This document shows positions 21,199-28,846 of a stretch of 64,000 nucleotides of DNA, piece by piece. The position numbers and the translations under genes are program-made. Below the pieces are notes generated by a model, which was given only the letters and a program-made list of their open reading frames with translations, ran no database searches and was not told where the DNA came from. Position 1 is the stretch's first letter. The number at the start of each line of letters is the position of its first letter. Source of the DNA: Candidatus Thiothrix anitrata (GTDB lineage: Bacteria > Pseudomonadota > Gammaproteobacteria > Thiotrichales > Thiotrichaceae); assembly GCF_017901155.1 (NCBI RefSeq), contig NZ_CP072800.1, positions 1,453,283-1,517,282 on the forward strand, in the 5' to 3' direction.

Positions 21199-21765
21199 GT
21201 GGAACAGCAGCAACAACTCCAGCATTACCTGCAATTATTACAACGCTGGAACAAGGTTTATAACCTGACGGCGGTGCGTGACCCAGCTCAGATGCAAATT
21301 GTGCATTTGGACGATAGCTTGAGTGTCGCGCCGTTTTTGCGCGGTGAAACCTGCCTTGATGTGGGGAGCGGTGCAGGTTTGCCCGGTATTCCGTTGGCGA
21401 TTGTGCAACCGCAGCGGCAATTTACCTTGCTGGATACCAATGGCAAAAAAACCCGCTTTATGCAGCAAGCGGTGCTGGAGTTGGGTTTAAAAAACGTCAA
21501 GGTGGTGCAAACTCGCGTCGAAAGTTGGCAGCCTGAGGCGTGTTTTGACGCAGTTATCAGCCGCGCCTTTGCCTCGCTCCATGATTTTGTTACCTTTACC
21601 GGCAAGCAGGTGTGTGAAGGTGGTATCCTCTACGCCATGAAGGGGCGTTACCCCGCCGATGAGTTGGCAGCACTGCCCACCGGTTGGCGCGTCGTGGCGG
21701 AACATCCCCTGCAAGTACCCGGTTTGGATGCGCAACGGCATCTGTTGGAACTACAGCGAGAGTAA
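21199..21765 (+). CDS. rsmG: 16S rRNA (guanine527-N7)-methyltransferase RsmG (GidB)
   Basis: RsmG methylates G527 of 16S rRNA using SAM; its loss gives low-level streptomycin resistance. The 188-residue product has the SAM-binding region CLDVGSGAGLPGIPLAI and LLDTNGKKTRFMQQ, and the VISRAFASL motif. The start is GTG two bases after the mnmG stop. It is slightly shorter than the E. coli enzyme (207 aa), mostly at the N-terminus. Almost certainly translated from the same transcript as mnmG. Confidence 0.95.
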   Translation: MEQQQQLQHYLQLLQRWNKVYNLTAVRDPAQMQIVHLDDSLSVAPFLRGETCLDVGSGAGLPGIPLAIVQPQRQFTLLDTNGKKTRFMQQAVLELGLKNVKVVQTRVESWQPEACFDAVISRAFASLHDFVTFTGKQVCEGGILYAMKGRYPADELAALPTGWRVVAEHPLQVPGLDAQRHLLELQRE

Positions 21766-21768
21766 ACC

Positions 21769-22557
21769 ATGACGCGAGTCATTGCGGTGACGAACCAAAA
21801 AGGTGGCGTTGGTAAGACGACTACCAGTGTCAACTTGGCAGCCTCCTTAGCGGCAATGAAGCGGCGGGTGTTGCTGATTGATATTGACCCTCAGGGGAAT
21901 GCGACGACCGGCATCGGTTTGGAAAAGCACGGGCAGCAGGTGTCGTTGACCGACGTGTTGTTGGGAGATGCGCACGTTTCCGAAATTTTACGCAAATTAC
22001 CCGACAGTTCCCTGCACGTATTACCCGGCTCACCAGATGTTACCGCAGCGGAAGTCAGTTTAATGACCAAGGAGCGGCGCGAATACCATTTGCGTGAAGC
22101 GTTGGCTCCGATTCGCGATAATTACGATTACATTTTGATTGATTGCCCGCCTTCGTTAAATATGTTGACCGTGAATGCACTGGTGGCGGCGGATGGCGTG
22201 TTGATTCCGATGCAATGCGAATACTACGCACTGGAAGGTCTAAGCGCGCTCGTGGACACCATTGAACGCATTGCGCAAACCGCAAATCCAGACTTACAAA
22301 TCATGGGTTTAGTGCGCACTATGTATGATCCGCGCAGCAATTTATCGCGGGATGTATCGGATCAGATTAGCGTATTTTTTAAAGACAAAGTTTATAACAC
22401 TTCGATTCCACGCAACATTCGTTTAGCAGAAGCCCCCAGTCACGGTTTATCGGCGTTGGATTACGACAAAAGCTCACGCGGCGCATTGTCGTATCTGGCA
22501 CTGGCGGCTGAAATGTTGCGTAAAGATGTGAGTGCCGCCGCTGGAGTTAGTCCATGA
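21769..22557 (+). CDS. parA: Chromosome partitioning ATPase ParA (Soj)
   Basis: ParA is a deviant Walker ATPase that positions the ParB-parS complex on the nucleoid. The 262-residue protein opens with MTRVIAVTNQKGGVGKTTTSVNL (Walker A with the signature lysine), and has DIDPQGNATTG and YDYILIDCPPSL motifs. Chromosomal Soj type without an N-terminal HTH. It follows rsmG by 3 bases and overlaps parB by four bases (ATGA), so the two are coupled. No parS-like site (TGTTTCACGTGAAACA) was found in the window by eye. Confidence 0.96.
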   Translation: MTRVIAVTNQKGGVGKTTTSVNLAASLAAMKRRVLLIDIDPQGNATTGIGLEKHGQQVSLTDVLLGDAHVSEILRKLPDSSLHVLPGSPDVTAAEVSLMTKERREYHLREALAPIRDNYDYILIDCPPSLNMLTVNALVAADGVLIPMQCEYYALEGLSALVDTIERIAQTANPDLQIMGLVRTMYDPRSNLSRDVSDQISVFFKDKVYNTSIPRNIRLAEAPSHGLSALDYDKSSRGALSYLALAAEMLRKDVSAAAGVSP

Positions 22558-23408
22558 TCAAGAAGCCGGGGTTAGGGCGCGGCTTGGATATGTTGCTGAG
22601 TTCCGCCCGCAGTCAGTCCACCGATACCGAAGACACCGTACTCAAGCGTTTGCCGGTTGAGCGGGTACGCCCCGGTCAATACCAGCCGCGTACCCGGATG
22701 GATGCGGATGCCCTGCAAGAGTTGGCAGACTCCATTAAGGCGCAAGGTTTAGTGCAGCCCATCGTGGTGCGCAAACTCAACGGCGGCGAATACGAGCTTA
22801 TTGCCGGGGAACGTCGCTGGCGTGCGGCACAACTGGCAGGGTTACACGATATTCCGGCGGTGGTGCGTGATATTCCTGATCAAGCAGCGGCGGCAATGTC
22901 GCTGATTGAAAATATTCAGCGCGAAGATCTCAATGCCCTCGAAGAAGCAGGTGCATTGCGCCGTTTGATTGATGAGTTTGGTTTGACTCATCAGCAAACT
23001 GCCGAAGCCGTGGGGCGTTCACGGGTCGCAGTAACGAATTTACTGCGCCTGCTAGAGTTGCAGCCTGAAGTCAAAGCCTTGCTGGATGCCGGGCAGTTTG
23101 AAATGGGTCATGCCCGTGCGTTACTGGCTTTACAGGGCGCGAAACAGATAGAAATCGCTAAGTTGGTGGCGCAGCGTCAATTGTCAGTGCGTGATACCGA
23201 GCGGTTGATTAAGCAAGTGCTGGAAAACACCAACGTGGAAATTCCAGCCTTCAAGCCTTCGCCCGATGTGGTGCGCCTTGAGCAGCGTCTGGCAGATACC
23301 TTGGGTGCGAAGGTGGCGATTCGCTACAATCGCGGCGGTAAAGGTAAATTAGTGATTGAATACAATAGCTTGGATGAGCTTGACGGCATTCTTGAGCATA
23401 TTCAGTAA
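22554..23408 (+). CDS. parB: Chromosome partitioning protein ParB (Spo0J)
   Basis: ParB binds parS sites, spreads as a CTP-dependent clamp and recruits ParA. The 284-residue product has the N-terminal box with RPGQYQPR and GERRWRAAQLAG, where the arginine-rich motif for CTP lies, then the helix-turn-helix (LTHQQTAEAVGRSRVAVTNLLRLLEL) and a C-terminal dimerisation domain. Its ATG lies inside the parA stop region. It ends the mnmG-rsmG-parA-parB group; rpsT follows under its own predicted promoter. Confidence 0.96.
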   Translation: MIKKPGLGRGLDMLLSSARSQSTDTEDTVLKRLPVERVRPGQYQPRTRMDADALQELADSIKAQGLVQPIVVRKLNGGEYELIAGERRWRAAQLAGLHDIPAVVRDIPDQAAAAMSLIENIQREDLNALEEAGALRRLIDEFGLTHQQTAEAVGRSRVAVTNLLRLLELQPEVKALLDAGQFEMGHARALLALQGAKQIEIAKLVAQRQLSVRDTERLIKQVLENTNVEIPAFKPSPDVVRLEQRLADTLGAKVAIRYNRGGKGKLVIEYNSLDELDGILEHIQ

Positions 23409-23426
23409 ATATTTAGTGGTAAGGTG

Positions 23427-23455
23427 TTGAAGCGTGCCGTGAATTACTGCACAAT
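23427..23455 (+). promoter_or_regulatory. Predicted promoter of rpsT
   Basis: TTGAAG and CACAAT are separated by 17 bases, 41 bases upstream of the TTG start of rpsT. Each box matches consensus at four of six positions. The leader would be about 35 bases. Sequence-only prediction, weaker than the rplU promoter. Confidence 0.4.
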
Positions 23456-23495
23456 ACGCGCCTTATTTTCGGATTGGTTTTTCGGGAGAATACCC

Positions 23496-23768
23496 TTGCC
23501 TAACATAGCATCAGCCAAAAAACGTGTACGCCAGAGCGAAAAAAACCGCGTGCATAATCGTCACCTGCGTACCCGTCTGCGTACTCAAGTCAAAAACGTT
23601 CTGAAGGCTATTGCTGCCGGTGATCGTGAAGCTGCGATTGCTGCTTTCAATGTTGCTGTTCCAGTGATCGACTCCATTGCGGACAAGGGTATCGTTCATA
23701 AGAATAAAGCGGCACGTCACAAGAGCCGTTTGAATGCCCATATCAAAGCACTGCAAGCTTCCGCTTAA
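23496..23768 (+). CDS. rpsT: 30S ribosomal protein S20 (TTG start)
   Basis: S20 binds the 5' and 3' minor domains of 16S rRNA. The 90-residue product reads [31 protein letters not shown], the standard S20 start, and is basic throughout. The initiator is TTG, preceded by CGGGAG 7 bases upstream; E. coli rpsT also uses UUG, which there is needed for autoregulation, so the rare start is likely conserved for the same reason. It stands alone between parB and coaE with its own promoter and terminator. Confidence 0.96.
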   Translation: MPNIASAKKRVRQSEKNRVHNRHLRTRLRTQVKNVLKAIAAGDREAAIAAFNVAVPVIDSIADKGIVHKNKAARHKSRLNAHIKALQASA

Positions 23769-23790
23769 ATCGCTTTATATCGCAGATACC

Positions 23791-23817
23791 AAGGCCGGTT
23801 ACCTTAACTGGCTTTTT
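23791..23817 (+). terminator. Intrinsic terminator after rpsT
   Basis: A 10-bp stem (AAGGCCGGTT / AACTGGCTTT, two G-T pairs) with a 5-base loop runs into TTTTT. It lies 22 bases after the rpsT stop and just before coaE. Confidence 0.8.
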
Positions 23818-23834
23818 GCGTTGTTGGCGATTTC

Positions 23835-24440
23835 ATGTTGAAAATCGGTTTAACGGGCGGTATTGGCTGCGGTAAATCGACTGCCGTAAAGCGATTTCGT
23901 GACTTAGGTATTCCCATCGTTGATGCCGACATCGTAGCGCGTGAAGTGGTGCAAGCAGGGCAACCCGCTTTGCAAGCGATTGCTGAGTTATTCGGGGATG
24001 CTGCATTGTTAGCGGATGGCTCGTTAAATCGTGCGTGGTTACGCCAGACAGTGTTTAACGACACAGCACGTTTGCAACAGTTGGAAGCAATATTGCACCC
24101 GCGTATTCGTGAGGCGATTGTGCGCGATATGACGGCGGCGATGGCGGCGGGTTCGCCTTACGTGGTGGTTGATGTGCCGTTGCTGTTTGAAAAGCATTAC
24201 GACACCTTGTTTGACCGCGTGTTAGTGATTGATTGTCTGCCTGCGCAACAGCACGAACGTGTTAGCCAGCGTGACGGCAGTACTATCGAGTTGGTGGAGT
24301 CGATTATGCAGCGACAAATCCCTCGCGATGAACGTTTATTCCGGGCTGATGATATTATTGAAAATGTCGGTTCACTGGCTGATTTTAATAACAAAGTTGA
24401 CACCTTACACCACAAATACGCAGGAAATACCGCCACTTAG
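23835..24440 (+). CDS. coaE: Dephospho-CoA kinase
   Basis: CoaE phosphorylates dephospho-CoA, the last step of coenzyme A synthesis. The 201-residue protein starts MLKIGLTGGIGCGKSTAVKRF, the P-loop, and has the DADIVAREV segment and the lid region with HERVSQRDG. Length is typical. It is followed by zapD, as in E. coli where coaE-zapD-yacG is a conserved block; yacG is absent here. Confidence 0.96.
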   Translation: MLKIGLTGGIGCGKSTAVKRFRDLGIPIVDADIVAREVVQAGQPALQAIAELFGDAALLADGSLNRAWLRQTVFNDTARLQQLEAILHPRIREAIVRDMTAAMAAGSPYVVVDVPLLFEKHYDTLFDRVLVIDCLPAQQHERVSQRDGSTIELVESIMQRQIPRDERLFRADDIIENVGSLADFNNKVDTLHHKYAGNTAT

Positions 24441-24470
24441 TTGATCTTTTTGTGGTTTTCTTGGTATATA
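24441..24470 (+). promoter_or_regulatory. Predicted extended -10 promoter of zapD
   Basis: TTGATC starts right after the coaE stop; 18 bases later TATATA is preceded by TGG, giving an extended -10 (TGGTATATA), and TATAAT overlaps it two bases on. Transcription would start near 24477, about 24 bases before the first zapD ATG. Confidence 0.5.
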
Positions 24471-24500
24471 ATGGGAATCTTGCTGCGCTTCGAGTATCCT

Positions 24501-25322
24501 ATGGCTATCTACAAGCAACCGTTAAGCGAAGAAATTCGCCGAATGTCAGAACTCCGCATGATTAGTTATGAACAGCCTCTCAATGAAAAGATTCGCCTGT
24601 TTATGCGTCTTGAGTTGTTGATGGCGCGATTCCAATACCACATTTCTGCTGATCCTCAACCTGAGAATACCGTTGCCGCACTGCACTTGTTGCTGGATTT
24701 ATATAATCTTTCAGCGCGACAAGATGTCAAAAGTGAAATCCTCAAAGAAATTGACCGCGTAGGGCAGTCCGCACGTTTATTGCTGCGCGACGAAGCTGCG
24801 GATGCTGCCAAATTGGATCAGGTCTTAGAAAAGCTCAATCATCACAGCGATGTGTTGTATCAGCAGCGCGGACAATTGGGTAATCACCTGAAAAATCATG
24901 CTTTCTTCAATAGCTTGCGGCAACGTTCCACCTTGCCGGGTGGCATCAATGGGTTTGATTTGCCATTGTTCAACTATTGGCAAGATCAGTCAATTCATGT
25001 GCGTTTGGAAGATTTACAGGAGTGGTCGGCTCCCTACAAGGCGGCTAATGCGGCAGCGCATGATATTTTAGATGTGATTCGTGACTTTGGGGCACGTAGT
25101 GATGAAGTGGGTAAGGATGGTTTTTTCCAATCGACGTTGGAAGGGCGTAAAGCTTATCAGATGATGCGGGTTGAGTTACCCATGAGCTTGGATTGCTTTC
25201 CTGAAATCAGCGCGGGTAAGCAGCGTTTTACGTTGCGTTTTGTGAATGCAGATATGATGGCAGATCGCGGCAAGCAAATTAAAAAAGATATTCACTTTAC
25301 CTTGGTGTTGTGTAATTTCTGA
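24501..25322 (+). CDS. zapD: Cell division protein ZapD with duplicated N-terminal motif
   Basis: ZapD bundles FtsZ filaments at the division ring. The product matches the family in the helical N-terminal part (PLNEKIRLFMRLELLMARF), in LPGGINGFDLPLFNYWQ and in the C-terminal beta part FTLRFVNADMMA. Three ATG codons are possible; the first gives 273 aa, the third (24558) 254 aa, nearer E. coli (247 aa). Between them the protein starts twice: MAIYKQPLSEEIRRMSELRM is followed directly by MISYEQPLNEKIRLF, an imperfect tandem repeat of the family start. None of the ATGs has a strong ribosome-binding site. I list the longest form because the promoter would include it. Confidence 0.85.
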   Translation: MAIYKQPLSEEIRRMSELRMISYEQPLNEKIRLFMRLELLMARFQYHISADPQPENTVAALHLLLDLYNLSARQDVKSEILKEIDRVGQSARLLLRDEAADAAKLDQVLEKLNHHSDVLYQQRGQLGNHLKNHAFFNSLRQRSTLPGGINGFDLPLFNYWQDQSIHVRLEDLQEWSAPYKAANAAAHDILDVIRDFGARSDEVGKDGFFQSTLEGRKAYQMMRVELPMSLDCFPEISAGKQRFTLRFVNADMMADRGKQIKKDIHFTLVLCNF

Positions 25323-25344
25323 TGGATGAACAAGACTGTGAGAT

Positions 25345-25376
25345 AACAAACGGGCTGAATGCCCGTTTGTTGTTTT
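25345..25376. terminator. Bidirectional terminator between zapD and the DUF2914 gene
   Basis: A perfect 11-bp stem (AACAAACGGGC / GCCCGTTTGTT) with loop TGAAT lies between two converging genes. It is followed by GTTTT on the plus strand; on the minus strand the tail is weaker. Likely the end of zapD and perhaps also of the facing gene. Confidence 0.75.
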
Positions 25377-25382
25377 AGGAGG

Positions 25383-26084
25383 TCAACGTGCCAACGTTTC
25401 CCAAATAGGACGTTTTTCACCATTTTGGGTTGTTGCGGTAGGGGGGGTTACCGAAGATGTATCTATAGGATTTGCCGGGCGTTCAACCGGTTGGCGTTGT
25501 AATTCTGGAGGGATTGTCGTCAATGGTTGTGCTGGTGGTGGAACTATAGGCGCAGGTGGGTTTGCTGTGCTTGGTTCAACGATAAGCGTTTCACGCTTTA
25601 GGATGGTGCCATCGTCGTTTTGTACAGTGACTGTCCATGTGCCGGGTAAGTTAGCGGGGATGTTTTTGCTGGAATGCACTCTCCATGGACTGCCTGCTAT
25701 GGGGAATTGCAGGCCTAACTGGAATGAACCATTGCGTTCCCAGTGATGGTTAACTACGCGTCCTTGTAACCCTGTCAGTTCTGTGAAGTAATATATTTGT
25801 TGCCCAGCGGTAATGCGGGTAAGCTGGTTAGTAGGTTCCCGTGATGTAATGGCAGAGGTGAAAGCGGAGCGTGTTACACTAGGAGCTGCTGTTGCCGCTA
25901 CGGGTGGAGCTGTGGGAGTGGGTGGTGCAGTTGCGCTGGGCGTGCTTGGGGGCGTGGTCGATGTGCTAGTGGTGGGTGGAATGGGATTGATTGGCGCGTG
26001 TTGAAACGTTTCCGCCCATGCATGAGGCAGTAGTAGGAATGCGCACGCTAAGCTGCCTAGGGTTTTGTTGATAATATTGGACAC
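25383..26084 (-). CDS. Exported DUF2914-domain protein
   Basis: The 233-residue product has a signal peptide (MSNIINKTLGSLACAFLLLPHAWA), then about 45 residues rich in P, T, A and S, then a DUF2914-like domain at roughly residues 85-170, with IYYFTELTGLQGRVVNHHWERNG and a WRVHSSKNIPANLPGTWTVTVQNDDG stretch, and a second proline-rich tail. DUF2914 proteins are secreted or periplasmic and of unknown function; the domain looks like a beta-sandwich. It stands alone between two terminators, leftward. The Pro/Thr-rich linker suggests it spans cell-wall space or is surface exposed; this is inference. Confidence 0.8.
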   Translation of the reverse strand: MSNIINKTLGSLACAFLLLPHAWAETFQHAPINPIPPTTSTSTTPPSTPSATAPPTPTAPPVAATAAPSVTRSAFTSAITSREPTNQLTRITAGQQIYYFTELTGLQGRVVNHHWERNGSFQLGLQFPIAGSPWRVHSSKNIPANLPGTWTVTVQNDDGTILKRETLIVEPSTANPPAPIVPPPAQPLTTIPPELQRQPVERPANPIDTSSVTPPTATTQNGEKRPIWETLAR

Positions 26085-26204
26085 GAATGCAGTTCTCCGT
26101 TCTGGTAGTCGTCAGTTGGTTAGTTTAGTGCATTTCTGCTTAAGTTCCCCAAAGATTGCAATCTGACGGCTGAGGATGTTGGTGTGCCAAATCAAGGTGT
26201 ATAC

Positions 26205-26244
26205 AAAAAAAGCGAGGGGACACCCCGAAAGATGCCCCCTCGCT
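26205..26244 (-). terminator. Strong terminator of the Gly/Asn-rich protein gene
   Basis: On the minus strand a perfect 9-bp GC-rich stem (AGCGAGGGG / CCCCTCGCT) with a partly self-complementary loop is followed by a run of T. It lies about 60 bases after the stop of the leftward gene. Confidence 0.88.
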
Positions 26245-26307
26245 AGGGACTTGTGTTTAAGCGTTTCAGGTTATGGTTGCCCGTTAACCCGAAACGTCAA
26301 AGATATT

Positions 26308-26793
26308 TTATTGTGCAGCAGGTGCTGGAGCAGCAACAGTAGCAGAAACAGCAGGTGCTACTGGAGTCGCCGCAGGCGCAGCAGCTACCGGGGCTTGCTG
26401 TGGCATTGCAGGCATAGTGAAGCCAGTACCGTCTTGTGAAGACTGTGCGTTAGCAGAAACGTTGTTGTTGCCATTGCCGTAGCCGTAACCATTGCCAGCA
26501 CCGTACCAGTCGCCGTTGCCTTTACCGTTAGCAGCCATATCAGAAGCCATGTCTGATTTGCCTTTACCTTTGAAGTTGATGCTGAAGTCAACTTCGCCGT
26601 CAGCGTTGCCTTTGTTAGAAGTGTGACCGCTCAGGTCGCCGTTACCAGTGCCGTAGCCGTTTGCAGCACCTTGTGTAGTTGCAGCACCTTGGTTGCTACC
26701 TTGACCGGTTGCTTGACCGTTGTCCATGAATTCAGCAGAAGCAGCAGAAGCGAAAGCGATCAAAGCTGCGAAAGCGATAGTTTGAATCTTCAT
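26308..26793 (-). CDS. Secreted Gly/Asn-rich protein, sulfur-globule-protein-like
   Basis: The 161-residue product has a clear signal peptide (MKIQTIAFAALIAFASAASA), then a low-complexity body rich in G, N, A and Q with GNGDWYGAGNGYGYGNGNNN-type sequence, and an Ala/Pro-rich C-terminus with no cysteine. This composition resembles the structural proteins that coat periplasmic sulfur globules in sulfur oxidisers such as Allochromatium and Beggiatoa, but low complexity makes homology uncertain. It has its own promoter, an AGGAG site 7 bases before ATG, and a strong terminator, so it is a monocistronic, probably abundant product. It could instead be another envelope or matrix protein. Confidence 0.6.
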   Translation of the reverse strand: MKIQTIAFAALIAFASAASAEFMDNGQATGQGSNQGAATTQGAANGYGTGNGDLSGHTSNKGNADGEVDFSINFKGKGKSDMASDMAANGKGNGDWYGAGNGYGYGNGNNNVSANAQSSQDGTGFTMPAMPQQAPVAAAPAATPVAPAVSATVAAPAPAAQ

Positions 26794-26840
26794 AATGTAT
26801 CTCCTAGCGGGAAGTTGTGTTAATGTTTCAATGTGTGAAT

Positions 26841-26869
26841 ATCATAATATTAGAACTTTCTAATGTAAA
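26841..26869 (-). promoter_or_regulatory. Predicted promoter of the Gly/Asn-rich protein gene
   Basis: On the minus strand TTTACA and TATGAT are separated by 17 bases, 47 bases before the ATG, within an AT-rich stretch. Both boxes are one or two mismatches from consensus, consistent with strong expression. Confidence 0.6.
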
Positions 26870-26964
26870 GAGCTTTTTGAAGATTTTTTTGAAATAACGC
26901 AAATCGTCTGACAAGCAGGCGGAATCTTGCGAAAATGCTATGCTTTGTCGCTATGAGTCATGTT

Positions 26965-27576
26965 ATGTCTGAAACTTTGCCACATTTGAGCAGTGAGCTG
27001 ATTGCCGCTGGGCAGTTTTTCCATGCCAGAGGTTGGGTTCCCGCCACCAGTAGCAACTTTTCGGCACGTCTAGGGTCGGATGAAATCCTGATTACCAGTT
27101 CCGGGCAGCATAAAGGCCGTTTGGATGACAGCGGCTTTTTACGGGCGGATTTGAATGGTATTTCGTTGGATGCTGGTAAACGGCCTTCTGCGGAAACGGG
27201 TTTGCACACTATTATGTATCAGCGTGATCCGGCGATGGGCTGCGTGTTGCATACGCATTCGGTGAATGCCACGGTATTGTCAATGCGTTTGGATGCGGTG
27301 ACATTGCAAGGGTATGAATTGCAAAAAGCCTTTCCCGGTATAACGACGCACGAAGGGCTGGTGGTGATTCCGGTGTTTGCGAATAGCCAAGATATTGCCG
27401 CTTTGGCGGTGGAAGTGGGGCAATATTTAGACGCGCATCCGGCGACCGTGGGGTATTTGATTCGCGGGCATGGGATGTATACCTGGGGCGCGAGTGTCGC
27501 GGATACTTTGCGGCATGTCGAAGCGTTAGAATTTTTGTTTGAATGTGTTTATCGGCAATTGTTGCTGGATAGGTGA
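26965..27576 (+). CDS. mtnB: Methylthioribulose-1-phosphate dehydratase
   Basis: MtnB dehydrates methylthioribulose-1-phosphate in the methionine salvage pathway; it is a zinc enzyme of the class II aldolase family. The product has GWVPATSSNFSARL, HKGR, PSAETGLHTIMYQ, the metal-binding pair in VLHTHSVNATVLS and a later RGHGMYTWG histidine. Upstream in-frame ATGs exist (26935, 26953), but the third gives 203 aa and the family-like start; none has a convincing ribosome-binding site. It leads mtnB-mtnD-mtnC with 3-base spacing, so the three form an operon. Confidence 0.9.
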   Translation: MSETLPHLSSELIAAGQFFHARGWVPATSSNFSARLGSDEILITSSGQHKGRLDDSGFLRADLNGISLDAGKRPSAETGLHTIMYQRDPAMGCVLHTHSVNATVLSMRLDAVTLQGYELQKAFPGITTHEGLVVIPVFANSQDIAALAVEVGQYLDAHPATVGYLIRGHGMYTWGASVADTLRHVEALEFLFECVYRQLLLDR

Positions 27577-27579
27577 GCC

Positions 27580-28123
27580 ATGAGTGAATTGAACATTTAC
27601 GCGGATAATAGCCCGCAAGTGGAGCAAACCCATACCGATTACGCCACCATTAGTGCGTTATTGGCGGAGCAAGGGGTGCGTTTTGAACGTTGGCAAGCGA
27701 GTGTTGCGTTGGCAGATGATGCAACTCAAGCGGATGTGATTGCGGCTTATCGCATCGATATTGAGCGTTTGATGGCTGAAAACGGTTTTCAAAGCGTGGA
27801 TGTGATTAGTTTAACCCCTGATCACCCCGATAAAGCGATGTTGCGCCAGAAATTCCTTAACGAACATACCGCATTCGGAATACGAAGTGCGCTTTTTTGT
27901 GGACGGGCAGGGTTTGTTTTACCTGCATTTAGGCGACAAGGTGTACACCGTATTGTGCGAAAAGGGTGATTTGATCAGCGTTCCGGCGGGTGCTACCCAT
28001 TGGTTTGATATGGGGGCGAATCCGCGTTTCAAGGCGATTCGTTTATTCACTAACCCCGAAGGTTGGGTGGCGAATTTTACCGGCAGTGACATTGCGGCGC
28101 AGTTTCCGCGTTTGGAAAACTGA
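27580..28123 (+). pseudogene. mtnD: Acireductone dioxygenase, frameshifted (probable sequencing error)
   Basis: MtnD oxidises the acireductone intermediate to the 2-oxo acid precursor of methionine, using iron. The first 97 codons read a normal MtnD N-terminus ending KFLNEHT; the expected H-S-E-Y-E-V-R-F-F continues in the next frame through [25 protein letters not shown] and the C-terminus. One extra base, near 27871, in CCGCAT explains it and hits the metal-ligand motif HxHxE. Removing it gives 180 aa, the family length. Either a base-call error or a very recent null mutation. It lies in frame with the mtnB-mtnC operon, ending at the mtnC start. Confidence 0.85.
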
Positions 28124-28812
28124 TGAGCATCCAAGTTATTTTGACCGATATTGAGGGGACAACCACGAGTTTGTCCTTCGTGAAAGACGTGTTGTTTCCG
28201 TATGCGGATCAGCAAATGCACGACTTTGTGGTAGCGCACCGCCAAGACTCGGTAGTGGCTAAACTAATTGATGATGTGCGTCTGGAAACCGGCAATGCGG
28301 TGTTGTCGCTGGCGCAGGCGATTGCACAATTGCGCCAGTGGATTGCGGAAGATAAAAAAGTTACGCCGTTAAAAGCGTTGCAAGGTTTGTTGTGGGAAGC
28401 AGGTTATCGTCAAGGCGACTTCACTGGGCACGTTTACGCCGATGCGGCGCGTCAGTTGCAAGCTTGGCATCAGCGTGGTTTGGCATTGTATGTGTATTCG
28501 TCGGGTTCGGTGTATGCGCAAAAATTGCTGTTTGGCTATTCCGATGCAGGCGATTTAACCCTGTTGTTTAGCGGCTATTTCGATACCCAAATCGGTCACA
28601 AGCGCGATGCGGCTGCGTATCAGCGTATTGTGGAGGCGATTGGCGTGCCTGCATCAACGATTTTATTTTTATCAGACATCCGCGAAGAATTAGACGCAGC
28701 ACAACAAGCAGGGCTGAAAACCTGTTGTTTGGTACGTGAAAATCAATCTGTTGAAGGGTTGGTGCATCCGTGGGTCGTGGATTTTGACGCGATTGCTATT
28801 GACGCGCTGTAA
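28123..28812 (+). CDS. mtnC: Enolase-phosphatase E1
   Basis: MtnC is a HAD-family enzyme that enolises and dephosphorylates the diketo intermediate of methionine salvage. The 229-residue product begins with the nucleophile motif ILTDIEGTTTSLSFVKDVLFPY and has YVYSSGSVYAQKLLF and FLSDIREELDAAQQAG motifs typical of the family. The ATG overlaps the mtnD stop (TGATG), so the genes are coupled. Other salvage genes (mtnA, mtnK, mtnP) are not in this window. Confidence 0.95.
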   Translation: MSIQVILTDIEGTTTSLSFVKDVLFPYADQQMHDFVVAHRQDSVVAKLIDDVRLETGNAVLSLAQAIAQLRQWIAEDKKVTPLKALQGLLWEAGYRQGDFTGHVYADAARQLQAWHQRGLALYVYSSGSVYAQKLLFGYSDAGDLTLLFSGYFDTQIGHKRDAAAYQRIVEAIGVPASTILFLSDIREELDAAQQAGLKTCCLVRENQSVEGLVHPWVVDFDAIAIDAL

Positions 28813-28846
28813 ACTCCCCTTTATTTGCTTTAGGTAACTCATCGTT

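Noticed and set aside
21769-23408. parS centromere site expected near parAB
   Set aside because: I looked for TGTTTCACGTGAAACA-type sequence around CACGTG occurrences in the window; none matched. ParB sites may lie elsewhere.
19325-23408. oriC near mnmG-rsmG-parA-parB
   Set aside because: No DnaA-box cluster or AT-rich unwinding region was seen; neighbours are the ribosomal cluster and rpsT, so the block alone does not indicate the origin.
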